This document shows positions 8,517 through 18,254 of a stretch of DNA of 23,533 nucleotides, one piece after another. The first letter of the stretch is position 1. Every line of letters begins with the position of its first letter. Made by a program: the position numbers and the translations under genes. The DNA lies in the NCBI GenBank assembly GCA_001970955.1, contig MPUH01001121.1:1-23533 (forward strand). Direction: 5' to 3'. The notes under the pieces are model-generated. The model had not been told where the DNA came from. It made no database searches and saw nothing but the letters and a program-made list of their open reading frames with translations. This stretch comes from Stentor coeruleus. Taxonomy: Eukaryota; Ciliophora; Heterotrichea; Heterotrichida; Stentoridae.

Positions 8517-9341
8517 ATGAATCCTTTCATCGCACTTTCTGAATTTACCAAATTATCCCCTGACAGCTACAATTTGCTCTATTGCGTGCCAAGAAATGAA
8601 AGTGTATCTGAATATATTCCCAAGTCTTTGATTTATTACATTGATGAAGAAACATCAGAGTTTGTTCAGAAAAGTAAGTGTCTAGAACTAGATGAAGATA
8701 AAGGAGTAATACTTTATGATCGTTCTGAATTGAAAACAGCTTGCAAAGCTTACTGGGGATTTCGTGCAACTGGTCATGATGATGTACGGATTCTAATAGG
8801 AGGCTTAAAAGCATGTGAAGATTATGGCCTCGACCTTGAGTCAGGAGCTCCAGAAGAAGTGAGTCATACAGAACCGTTTTTGCCTTTCAACAATGCACTA
8901 ATCATTTCTTATCAAGATTTTGTTAAAAAAGAAGGCTACTATCAACAGATAATTTATGCTGAAAAAATAAACTTTGATATGCTTGATGTTAGAGGAAATA
9001 TCGTCACTGAACAACAGTTGATTAAAGGTCTTGAAAGCGCTGAAATTGTTTTTCAAAATAACAAAGCGACAATTGTGCATGGAAAATATGCTGTTGTCGT
9101 TGGAGTTTTACTTAAATATTTAGGACAACGATCTGTTTCTGTGGTACTTGACAATACTGAAGGATTTATTAGTGCAAAAAGGTTAAGAAGAAGTGGAGGA
9201 GGGAAAGTTGAAGAGTTTGACGCAGGGAATATCGCTAGTTCTAGGTCATTGCCATTTGTTGATCCAGGAAAAACTGCTAAACCGAAGCATAAACCTACTG
9301 AAGAGCAAAGCCGTAGCATATGCTCCTGCATAATAATTTAA
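8517..9341 (+). CDS. Tandem-rhodanese protein, catalytic Cys replaced, C-terminal CaaX box
   Basis: A 274-residue two-domain rhodanese of the thiosulfate/3-mercaptopyruvate sulfurtransferase family. Domain 1 shows VILYDRS (64-70), WGFRATGHDDVRILIGGLKA (80-99), very close to the TST/MST pattern WxxFRxxGHxxVxxLxGG. Domain 2 has LDVRG (156-160), and its active-site loop reads TIVHGKYAVVVG (185-196), where active enzymes have C-x-G-x-x-(A/T). The position expected to be Cys is H188, so sulfur transfer is unlikely. The tail is unusual: after a Lys-containing linker (GKTAKPKHKPTEEQ) it ends ...SICSCIII. CIII is a CaaX box whose final Ile favours geranylgeranylation, and C269 two residues upstream could be palmitoylated. 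I infer a membrane-anchored, non-catalytic scaffold or sensor. The frame is clean with no intron and a TAA stop. Confidence 0.82.
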   Translation: MNPFIALSEFTKLSPDSYNLLYCVPRNESVSEYIPKSLIYYIDEETSEFVQKSKCLELDEDKGVILYDRSELKTACKAYWGFRATGHDDVRILIGGLKACEDYGLDLESGAPEEVSHTEPFLPFNNALIISYQDFVKKEGYYQQIIYAEKINFDMLDVRGNIVTEQQLIKGLESAEIVFQNNKATIVHGKYAVVVGVLLKYLGQRSVSVVLDNTEGFISAKRLRRSGGGKVEEFDAGNIASSRSLPFVDPGKTAKPKHKPTEEQSRSICSCIII

Positions 9342-9870
9342 ATAGTTAGAATCAATGAAATATAATGCAACTTTTGCAGATAGAAAATTATAGGCTATGG
9401 ATACAATTAACTGCAATTCTAAGACCCTCAGATTTTAAGCAATGATGGTTAAGATATGATAAAAGAAATTAATCAAAAGTTTATTAGAGATTATATGATT
9501 TTATTCATTTTTTAAAATAATTTATTGTAGTTTTGCTTGAACTTTGGAACTTTGTGCTTTTTTAAGTGTCAATTGGTCTAGTGTTTTTCCTATTTATGTT
9601 CAATTTATTATTCAATATTCCTAGGCAAAGGTTTTCCTTTAAATATTATATTAATTATCCTGTATTTTAAGTTTTGACTAGGATATTCATACTTTTTATT
9701 GATCAAGATATAATGAATATTTGATTTATTGATATTCTAACTCTTATCTATCAATCTTCAAACTTTACTATTGCATGCTTTAGGATTTAAATATTTTCTG
9801 TATTCTTTAAAATTTCATATTATATTATTCTCCTTGGGATAATATCATTGGGTCTGTTTTTTGCGTATAA
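9342..9870. other. AT-rich stretch upstream of the kinase relic
   Basis: No gene supported. It probably held the N-terminal lobe of the kinase relic that follows, but no glycine loop or VAIK motif could be recovered in any plus-strand frame. Confidence 0.4.
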
Positions 9871-10335
9871 ATGGATAAAAACCTAAAAAACCAACTACCA
9901 GAAATCAAGATAAAAGCTATATTTTTCATTTACTCAAAGCAATTGAGCATACCCACACTAACTGAATCTTTCATAGAGACATAAAACCTGAAAATGTTCT
10001 CATCATAGCAATACACTGAAACTTTAAAATCTTAGCTCATCTCGCAGAATTAACTCTAAGCAGCCTTATACAGAAAATATATCTAAAAAATGATATAATC
10101 ATCCTAAATGCTTACTAACTGATGGATATTGTAGATTAAAAATGAATTTATGGGATGCAGTGTGCTATTTAAGGTAATAACTTTATTTCTTCTTTTTCTG
10201 GCAAAACGAAATAGATTAGATAAAATAATCTATAACATTCTTGGAGCACCTTCACAAGAACTCTCATTTTCTTATCTTGAACAATACGAAGCCAATAACT
10301 ATGGCTGCCAGTATCTAAACTTCAACACTTCATGA
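9871..10335 (+). pseudogene. MOK/MAK/ICK-type protein kinase relic
   Basis: Kinase subdomains V to X are readable across several frames. MDKNLKNQLPEIKI begins the segment, and after a one-base shift comes SYIFHLLKAIEHTHTN, TGA, IFHRDIKPENVLI (HRDIKPEN at 9972-9995). Later come YNHPKCLLTDGYCRLKMNLW (MOK: YRAPECLLTDGYY..KMDIW) and, after another shift, GCSVLFKVITLFLLFLA and RLDKIIYNILGAPSQEL. The CLLTDGYY and IF-HRDIKPEN signatures point to the RCK family (MOK, MAK, ICK), which regulates ciliary length and intraflagellar transport. Damage: TGA in place of Gly before IFHRD, loss of a recognisable DFG, a stop near the WYRAPE Trp, and several frameshifts. The glycine loop and the last kinase subdomains are missing. 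No 15-nt introns were recognised. It is dead as assembled. Confidence 0.85.
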
Positions 10336-11609
10336 AGAAAGTAGCACCGCAATAACAGTTCATTTTTATGCAGCCAAATGTTTTTGCTATCAAGCAGGCG
10401 CAACCTGGACATTCAATTATTGAGAAATTATCTAAAGCATCTTGCTAAAAAATAGTAGTTTTTAAATTTTTAGTTATAGATTTTGTAGTTACTATTTTTT
10501 TCTATTATTTTGTTATTGATAAAACTTATTATACCAATTTTGTCGAAGTAATAGTTTTGGTAATGATAATTTGGAAGTGGTAATTTTTTAGCCTCACCTT
10601 TACACATAAGTTACAAAAAACTTGATTTTTACCATCATCTCTAGGGACAAAAAAAGGCATAGAAAGGTTTGAAAAAGATGTCATATAGAGTCCAGGATAT
10701 ATACATGCCATAATGGAAAGGTGCATAAACTCAATAGTAGTGGGCACGTATACTTATTAGCTACTTTATGAAATACAATAAAAAGAGAAATATTATAAAA
10801 ATTTCGGAAATATCAAGAAACAAAGTAAAAGAAAAGGTTTAAAGTTTAAAAAACTATAAGAGAAAAATAAAGAATTGGGCTGAAAATAACTCTATGCTAT
10901 TCAACAGATTTATCTTCAAGTCTAGAGATTACTTTGTTAAAATTAGTGATGATTCTATAATTTTACTGAACTATCCGGCAAAATTAAATCTAAAATATAA
11001 ATCAAAAGGAAATAATTTTATAGTCCAACATATTATAATTAACTGCTTATAAGCTTATAATTCATAATTGATAGTTTTTAAACTTCAAAAGCATAGCTTA
11101 TATTTTTAATGTTCATAAAATGACTTTATTTAAGGTTGACCAGCATCATGCAACTTTAATTTCGATCTATTAATAAAATGAAGGTTTAATTTCTTTTAGT
11201 ATTAGTTTTTATAACAACCCTACATTCAACCAGAGCTTTAATTTTAAAACCAATTCATATTATTTAAAATATCTTTAAAGACTTTATAAAAACTTAAAGC
11301 AGTCACTTCTTTTCAAAGTTTATCAATTTGGCTTATTCATTAATTTATTCCATCTATTTTGTAAAGTTGTCGGTTTGAAGAATAAAAGTTACTTTAGGAT
11401 GAAGATAAGTTACTCTGAAGTTTTTATTTATTGAATTTAACTCATTTGATAATGGATGCGAAGTTGCATTGCTTAATAAAAGTAGCATTCTTCTAATTGC
11501 ATTTTGCTAGAATTCTATATAGAGTTGAGAAAAACTTCGGAATAAAATTCAAAAAAATGATTCTGTCATCCATGAATTTTTCTAAGATTTATATACATGA
11601 TTGAGTCTA
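10336..11609. other. 1.3-kb gene-poor AT-rich stretch
   Basis: Nothing could be assigned. On the plus strand 10344-10446 has coding-like residues that may belong to the C-terminal tail of the kinase relic. On the minus strand 10529-10747 is open for 72 codons, but no family was recognised. Confidence 0.4.
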
Positions 11610-12043
11610 TTATAAAATTTTTACAGTGCTAGAAGCCATTTTCTCAGAAGCATGTGCAATATTTTTTTGGGTGAACTTTTTAAATTATATTCCTATCTTA
11701 TCATTATTATAAATGCCATCTAATGAATGTTCATTTTCAGCTATAATCTTTTATAAAGTAATTTTAAATGAATTTCCTACTTTTATGTCAGTAAAGAGTT
11801 CTTCTCCAGAAATTTTTAACCAAAGATTACTATGCCTTTTTTGAAATCTATATCTTGCTTTAAAATCTATTGGCCCGCCTATTATAGTATTAAGGTTCCA
11901 AATTATCTCATAATTAAGATCTCCAGAAATTCGTAGCCCTTAAAATCTTTATAGACAATCCAACTTTATACTTTATTATCTAATTTATCAAATTCCCCTT
12001 GGCTTATAACATTTGCATCAATTTGCAGGGTACTAATTTTATA
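11610..12043 (-). pseudogene. Unassigned coding relic
   Basis: The minus strand keeps coding character through one frame change. From 12043 it reads YKISTLQIDANVISQGEFDK..., with one TAA, up to about 11900. A second frame from 11939 reads ISGDLNYEIIWNLNTIIGGP, then ARYRFQKRHSNLWLKISGEE, and continues past two in-frame TAA to a TAA at 11610. The content of W, G, H and charged residues is like real protein and unlike random AT-rich DNA. No family was recognised, and no start codon or 15-nt intron was found. Confidence 0.45.
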
Positions 12044-12434
12044 TCTTCAAATCGAGATACTTTTGTTTATTTCTGTGCAAGTCACATATAGTTAATACCT
12101 GAATACTGAAGCACGTGATACAGTTGCCAGAGACCAAATTTTAAAAATGATTCAAATAACTGAGATTACAAAACCAAAGTTACCTATAGTAGCACTATAA
12201 CTAAAATTCTTGCTAAAAAAAATCCTATATTTTATTCAAGCATAATATACTTATTTAAAATATAGGATTTGAATACATACAATTACAAAGTTCATATAAT
12301 TAAAAAAATCATAATACTTTCAATCATAAAGAACTCGCATTACAACATATATTTCATATATCTCAAATTTAAAGGTGCATAAAGTTAAAATTTGTCAATA
12401 AATCTTGCAATACTTTTATATATATTGACTAATA
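12044..12434. other. Intergenic stretch upstream of the TPR gene
   Basis: AT-rich sequence with no gene seen. It presumably contains the promoter of the TPR gene, but no element can be named with confidence. Confidence 0.5.
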
Positions 12435-13757
12435 ATGGATGAACAAAAGGAAGAAAATCCTAACAGCTTAGCTGAAATTCCTAAAATTATAAAAGATTAT
12501 TCAGGTATAGCAGCTACATATATCGAGCAACAAGATTTTGAAAATGCTTTAGAAGCACTAACTCATAGCCGTGATCTCTTAACAGCCCTAGAAGAGCAAG
12601 GTGGGACTATTGACAATAGTTTCTGGGTTGAAACATTTCACAACTCAGCATTATGCTATCAAAGGTAATGCCTAAATAGACTAGGACGTTTAGAAGATTG
12701 TGTAACTTGTCTTGAAGAATGTCTATATTTTCTCAAAGACAAAACTCCTTGGGAAGTAAAATGTCACAAACATTTTTTAAACACAAGCAAGAATTACTTG
12801 GAAAAAATCACTAAAAGCAAATACAAATGCAAAATAAACATACAACTTTGCGCAATATTATCTCAGCTAAACAGACATGAAAGCGCACTTATTCATGGGA
12901 AAAAAGCATATGAAAGAGCGCAAAGAGCAGTGACTTATTGCTATGAAATTTGCAAAGATCATTTAGTTTTGCATAAAAGACTTTTAGGGTACTCAAAGCT
13001 TAAGGCTCAACATTCTCAGTATAAATTATTAGAAAGTCCTCATTATATTTATTTTACAAACTTAGTTCAATTTGCTGTACCAATCATAAAAAGCTTGTTA
13101 AAAATTTTTGGGAAAACCGAGATTTTAGATGCTAAAAAGTGTACTTTAAACACTTATACAGCTGAATGGCTTATGGGTTTTCAAATTGGTGACATGATGA
13201 TTATTGATTATTTAGATTTCAATGAACTTAAATCTAGAACGGGTATTGATGATGAAATATCTTCTGACCTTCTTCTGGAAAAAATATGTTTCCTTACAAT
13301 TTCTACTTATTGCGTTGGAACAGAAATTCGAATGCTTTCAAACCAAAAATTCTCAAAATATATACTGAATGACTCAAAAGATCACTACCTTGCAAGTGTG
13401 AAATATGCAGAATTCCTTCCTACAAGCTCTCTTTTATATACACACATATCTTTAACTTATACAAAATATTTTGGTCACCAAAAGACTGAGAAAAAGCCAA
13501 AAGAAACAATTGTTGAAAAGCCAAAGAAAAAAAGCAAGTCTCCGGAAATCGAAAAAATTTATAGGCCGAAATCTTTGAAAGTTATAAAGAAAGTATCCCC
13601 TTCGAAAAAACCTAAAATAAACTCAAGTGCTGCAAGGATTGTTAATGCCTTAGGTCAGAGAAAAGAGCTTATTGAAGCTTTGCAAAAGGACCGTGCGTAT
13701 TTCGAACAGAACCTTCCAGCGAGAAACGAGCCAGATCCAGAGACTAATGTGGAGTAG
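12435..13757 (+). CDS. TPR-containing protein with basic tail (one 15-nt intron)
   Basis: Joining 12435-12664 and 12680-13757 gives 435 residues. The N-terminal 200 or so residues form TPR-like helical pairs (SGIAATYIEQQDFENALEAL; then WVETFHNSALCYQRLGRLED across the splice; later LCAILSQLNRHESALIHGKK). TPR arrays are protein-binding scaffolds. A middle region (about 220-350) is helical and unassigned. A Lys/Pro/Ser-rich linker (KTEKKPKETIVEKPKKKSKS) follows, then a helical C-terminus with GQRKELIEALQKDRAYFEQ. No signal peptide or membrane segment is present. Without removal of the intron the protein would end at residue 77. The first ATG after several AT-rich stops was chosen, and the stop is TAG. 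I do not recognise an orthologue; a ciliate-specific cytoskeletal or ciliary scaffold is only a possibility. Confidence 0.8.
12665..12679 (+). other. 15-nt intron of the TPR gene
   Basis: It reads GTAATGCCTAAATAG and splits an Arg codon (phase 2: AG|A). Removal joins ALCYQ and RLGRLEDC into one TPR helix pair. Retention gives AGG TAA, so its own 5' splice site supplies the stop. Confidence 0.93.
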
Positions 13758-13828
13758 TAATTGTCAATAAGTAACTCTATCTATTGTTTTGTATTTGTAA
13801 GTAATTATACAGTTAATATTATAAAAAT

Positions 13829-14761
13829 ATGAATCAAAAGCAAGCTTAAATATCTAAGTTTTCAATTAGAACTTCAGGAAATGAGGGAATTATTAAAGAT
13901 AAGCAATGCAGAGACAAAAACTTTAGAAAGACTTAAAGAAAATCAAGCGAATAATGGGATTATTTTTACAATATATTACAGATGTGTACAAAGAAAAAGC
14001 TTTAGTTGAATTAATAGTTTAAGCATGAGTATAAGGAGAGAAGGTAAAAAAAAAGTAAGACTTAAGGATCCTGAAAATACTCAAAAAGATATTCTTATAG
14101 AAGATAAAAGGGTAAAATTTATGAACTCCAAAAATTAATCATTGAGTTTCAAGACCAATTGACTCTTGAACGAGCATTATTTTTTTAAACTAGCCAAGCT
14201 AAGTATACTTCAGACTCAGTCTTAGTGTGAGTACAGGCCAATATCAAAAGTTTTATCCCAGTGCAGTTTCCTGAAGAAAGCATTGGCTCACTAATCGAAG
14301 GAATTATTTATTTTGTAGATTTTTGGCTAGGAGAAAGCAGTTATCCAGAAAACAGTGATTCAGTCTCTTAATAAAGTCTTCCAAGCATTTAATTTAACAC
14401 GCCAGATAAAAAAATTCCTATGAGTATTTATAAAGACTCATCGGATTACTTAGGAAATTAGTAGTCACAGGTAAAATCTAAGATTTTAATTTATAAAATA
14501 TGAGCTTATTTAGATGAAGCAATAAAACTAAAGCTTGAAGAAAAGATACTCAAATTTCACATGGAGCACAGTTATAAAATCGCTGATATGTTTAAACAGA
14601 AAGGCTACTTAAAATAGAGAATGGAAGACTAAATCTACTCATGAATTATATGAAAACAAAGTCCGAGACCAGTAAAAGCAAATTACTTAATGGGCTACAA
14701 ATATTGTCAAACTCGAAATCAAACTAAATCTTTAATGGAAAAATTATCAGCACATGCATAA
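13829..14761 (+). pseudogene. Coiled-coil protein relic
   Basis: Nearly a kilobase keeps strong coding character that moves among the three plus frames. Readable blocks in order are LELQEMRELLKISNAETKTL (heptad-like), VYKEKALVELIV, KVRLKDPENTQKDILIEDK, KIYELQKLIIEFQDQLTLER, IGSLIEGIIYFVDFWLGESS, YLDEAIKLKLEEKILKFHME and HELYENKVRDQ-KQIT-WAT, where dashes mark TAA. At least a dozen in-frame stops and several frameshifts occur. The blocks suggest a long coiled-coil protein of cytoskeletal or kinesin-tail type, but no family can be named. It begins about 70 bp downstream of the TPR gene on the same strand. Many stops fall where Gln would suit (CAA or CAG to TAA or TAG). Confidence 0.65.
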
Positions 14762-15241
14762 TTTAAATGCATGAAGTCAATAAAAACTTGCTAAATGCAT
14801 AAAAATTAAAAAAAGCATAAGTAAAAATGCATGATATTTTCTGTACCTTTTCTTTAATTAAAAATTTATTTTTTAATATTTGTATTATGAGCTTGTCTCT
14901 ATTTGCAATTTAATTTTGCATAAGGGGCATGTTTCTCTACTACTTAATTTCATGGTAATTTTTTTTAAAAACTGCACCTTTTTTAATTGTTTCCGAATAA
15001 ATTGAGTCTCACAGATCTTGAAAAAATTAAAACTACAAGAAGAAAATTTTAAAATAATTATGTCGATTCTACCATAAACATCTATTTTAAAAAACTACAT
15101 TTTTAGGAACGACTATATCATAAAATCGAATTAAATCTAAACATTGAAATTTCAATAAATTAATTTTTTATTTGGAGTTTTGTAATTATTAAAAAACTAT
15201 TCCAAACTTATTTATCTATAATAAATACTAAATGATAAAAC
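14762..15241. other. AT-rich convergent intergenic stretch
   Basis: It lies between the coiled-coil relic and the 3' end of the importin gene. No gene, RNA or repeat supported. A few AATGCAT words recur near 14755-14835, too short to interpret. Confidence 0.5.
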
Positions 15242-18200
15242 TCAAATTGGTACATCAAGTGAAGTACTAGTTTCAATTGTAAAGCCTTCTTTAAAAGCAT
15301 TTTTAATCTGAGTGATATCTTTACCACTCAGACATCCCATAACTTCAGAATTTTCCTGTATTATTTCATAAAGCAGAGACTCGCACTTTCTTTCCTTTTC
15401 CCTATCTCCATTTATAGGTAAATATCTTATCCACCAGTCAATCATACTAGATAATTTAAAGCAGTTTATATGGTTTTTTAATATTATTCCAACTGTCAAT
15501 ATTGCGCTATTTTTGGCTTTTTGATAATACTTATAATTGCATTTTGTAGTGTTTGCAATAGCATCTTCCAAAGTTTTCATAACTCGTGAACTAACAGATT
15601 CGAAACTTTGTATAGAAATAACTGTACCACAAAATCCAAGTCCTTGTATAGCTTTATCCCTAATTTTTTCATCTCTATACTCACTACATTTTATAAAAAC
15701 TTCTAAATACTCTAAAAGCTCATTTCCCATAAACCGTCCTGATATATTAACAACATAACACATAATACTCAAAATACAATAAATTTCATCATCATCATTC
15801 AATGATCTTAAAAACTCAACCAAATTTCCCTGAATAATTTTGCTTAACTCCCAAACAATTTCTGGGTGTCTCGAAATCAACTGTGCTGAAATTTTGCATT
15901 CTTCTTCAAAAATTTCAAAACCAAAATCTTGTTTCATAGCTTTAGCCAGAGATTGACTTAGAAAATAAGCTTCATCATTTGTAAGAAAAGGATAAGGGAA
16001 TACGGCCATCAAAGATTTTAACGCATGAAGAAATTCTAGTTTATATTCGGCATCTGTATAGTTTTCAAATAATTTCCAAATATTTTTTATGTAAATTCTA
16101 GCTAATTCGGTACTTCCTTTAGCTTTGCAAACTCTTGTTGATTTTACTATGACTACAGCGAAATGTGCAGCAATAGATTGTAACTCATCTATATTTGTTT
16201 GAAAGAATTTTATATTAATTGAATGACATTGTTCTATATATTTACTAGCATTTTCACCTGAATAACTTATAATACACATAAGACTTTGAACATAATGTTC
16301 TATATGCTCAAGAGGTGTATTATAATTATCGTTTATATGTTTGAGTAAACATGGAATAAGATGAGGTAAATACTCTGCACAATCTTCAGGAGCATGTTTA
16401 AATAGTAATTCCCAGCAGGCTAAAGAGTGGTGGTCAATAACTTTATTTTGAAGGCCAAGCATAGATACAATTTCTTTCAAATAAATTCCTATAGGGAAAG
16501 CTTTTTCAAGTTCAGTTAAACACTGTAAAACTTCTAATGAAAACTCGCATGTCAGTAGCTGCAGAAGCTTCGGGGTGATGGTTTNTTTTATATAAAAATC
16601 AATAATTTTTTAGTCAATTTTAAAAGAAAAATTCAGTTAAACACTGTAAAACTTCTAATGAAAACTCGCATGTCAGTAGCTGCAGAAGCTTCGGGGTGAT
16701 GGTTTCAGGATTGATTGTTTTTTTAATTCTTTTTATCAAACTATAAAGAANGGTGATGGTTTCAGGATTGATTGTTTTTTTAATTCTTTTTATCAAACTA
16801 TAAAGAAGTTTAAGATGGTTTTTAAGGTTTCTATGATTAAAAGATTCAAAAAGACATGCAGCTATAGTTTCTGAAAATTGTTGAACCGCTGATTTTGATG
16901 CTCTTTCAATAAAATAAGTAAGACTTAATAAAGCTTGTGATTGCAACTGTTCTGAATATGCATTTAATGCATTCAAGTTAAATCTTATTAAATCCTCAAT
17001 ATTAATATCTTGAAGTGAAGAATATTTCCATATATTTCCAATACAGCGAACTATAAGATATCTTGCATATTCATTATCTACCTGTTCAAAAATATTCACA
17101 ACTAACGAAACTTTTGCTCCAATAAATTTTATAATATGCACTAATTGTATCAATCCAACAATATACCATTTAATATCTTTGCTTTTAATTTTTTCACAAA
17201 CATCTTGAATAAATTCATTTGCCAAATCTAAATGCGTAGTAATAATACTTTCTATAAGTTCTGCAGTAAGATTTAAATAATCAATTTCGATTGGATCAGG
17301 TAAGTCAAAAGGCAAATCAAGCATGAACTCCCTTATAAGTTCTATAGCTTTGCCTACATAGAATTTATCAATCATTAAAGTATTTTTGCATACTTCAACT
17401 AAAAACTCACAACAAAGAAATTTGCATTCCATTGTTTTATCAGATTTTAGTACAACTCTACTGAATTCCAAACATAATTTCATTTTCTTGTTAAAATAAA
17501 ACGGTTCTGCTTCAGCTGCGTCTCTAATTGAAATAAAAAGCCCATCATTGCTTGGTAGTGTTAACAAAGCTTTCAATAATTTTGGAAGAAGCTGGCCAAA
17601 ATACATAGCATCAGGCATGTCTATAGTTAATATTAATAAGCAAAAAGCATGACAACAAGCAATTTTTATATCATTATTTGCATTTGAAAAGTGACTTTCA
17701 AAAATTTTAAATAAAATTTCTTTACTGTTTCTAAAATTGATAAGGTAATTGCTGAAGAAATATGGAAGAAAGTAGAAACCAAGGCAGGTAGAAGTATTAT
17801 TTTCTTTGCAACAAGAGAGGCAAAAATTAAGAAATTGGCTTGTTTGAAGAGGGTTGCAATGATATGATGCTGCAAAACATATTAGAACTTCTGAGAAGTT
17901 TCTAAGAATATGTAAGTTTTTTTCTTGTTGAGAATATGCGAGAAGAGACTCTATTATCTTTTTTTGAGTTTTTGAGCTTATTAAGGTCAATAAATCTGAT
18001 GAGTAGCTTGAAAATAGCTGACGTAATAATATGCACACTAAGGCTTTTGGAGAATAATCGTGTATTTGAGGAAGAAATTCTGTAAGGGCTAAAAGTAATA
18101 ATTCTGTATGATTTAATCTTAATTCATTGTATAAAGTCTCAAATTGTAATCTTTCTTGTGCACATGGTGAAAGTAAACCTGTAAGTAAATTTGTAAATTT

Positions 18201-18254
18201 AGATAAAGTATTGATTTCACTTATTGGATAGCATTGACCTACATTGTACTCCAT
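15242..18254 (-). CDS. IPO5: Importin-5/Kap121-like karyopherin-beta, broken only by assembly joins
   Basis: A HEAT-repeat nuclear import receptor. The N-terminus (FTNLLTGLLSPCAQERLQFE, then LVCILLRQLFSS) matches the first HEAT repeats of importin-5. The C-terminus is diagnostic: AKNSAILTVGIILKNHINCF, then WWIRYLPINGDREKERK, like the ...WLSWLPLHEDKEEA segment of human IPO5. Such proteins bind RanGTP and carry ribosomal and other cargo into the nucleus. As assembled the frame breaks near 16585-16751, where two duplications with N lie. The frame upstream ends ...SLEVLQCLTE and the same words followed by LEKAFPIGIYLKEIVSM occur at 16584-16470, so removing the duplicated copies and the 46-bp insert gives one protein of about 944 residues, near family size (about 1,100). 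No internal stop or intron remains. Stop is TGA. It shares a 30-bp divergent promoter with the EFHC gene. Confidence 0.88.
16511..16705. repeat. 74-bp duplication flanking an N and 46 bp of foreign sequence
   Basis: Positions 16511-16584 and 16632-16705 are identical. Between them are the N (16585) and a 46-bp AT-rich stretch (16586-16631) that does not fit the importin reading frame. A contig end with an unaligned tail explains it best; this is the main break in the importin gene. Confidence 0.88.
16695..16807. repeat. 56-bp duplication separated by one N, in frame
   Basis: Positions 16695-16750 and 16752-16807 are identical, with an N at 16751. Unit plus N is 57 nt, so it adds 19 apparent codons to the importin and repeats LYSLIKRIKKTINPETIT. 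Assembly artefact. Confidence 0.9.

Noticed and set aside
10529..10747. 72-codon minus-strand open frame
   Set aside because: No domain or neighbour support; likely chance or an unrecognisable relic.
13829..14761. One continuous plus-strand frame from an ATG to a TAA if TAA/TAG are read as Gln and TGA as Trp, as in Condylostoma
   Set aside because: Better coiled-coil blocks exist in the other two frames (LQEMRELLKISNAETKTL, HELYENKVRDQ), so the single frame is partly a shadow. All intact genes in the window use the standard code. Frameshifted pseudogene is simpler.
16586..16631. A fourth intron or retained intron in the importin gene
   Set aside because: No GTAA...TAG of 15-16 nt bounds it, and it is flanked by a duplication and an N, which points to assembly.
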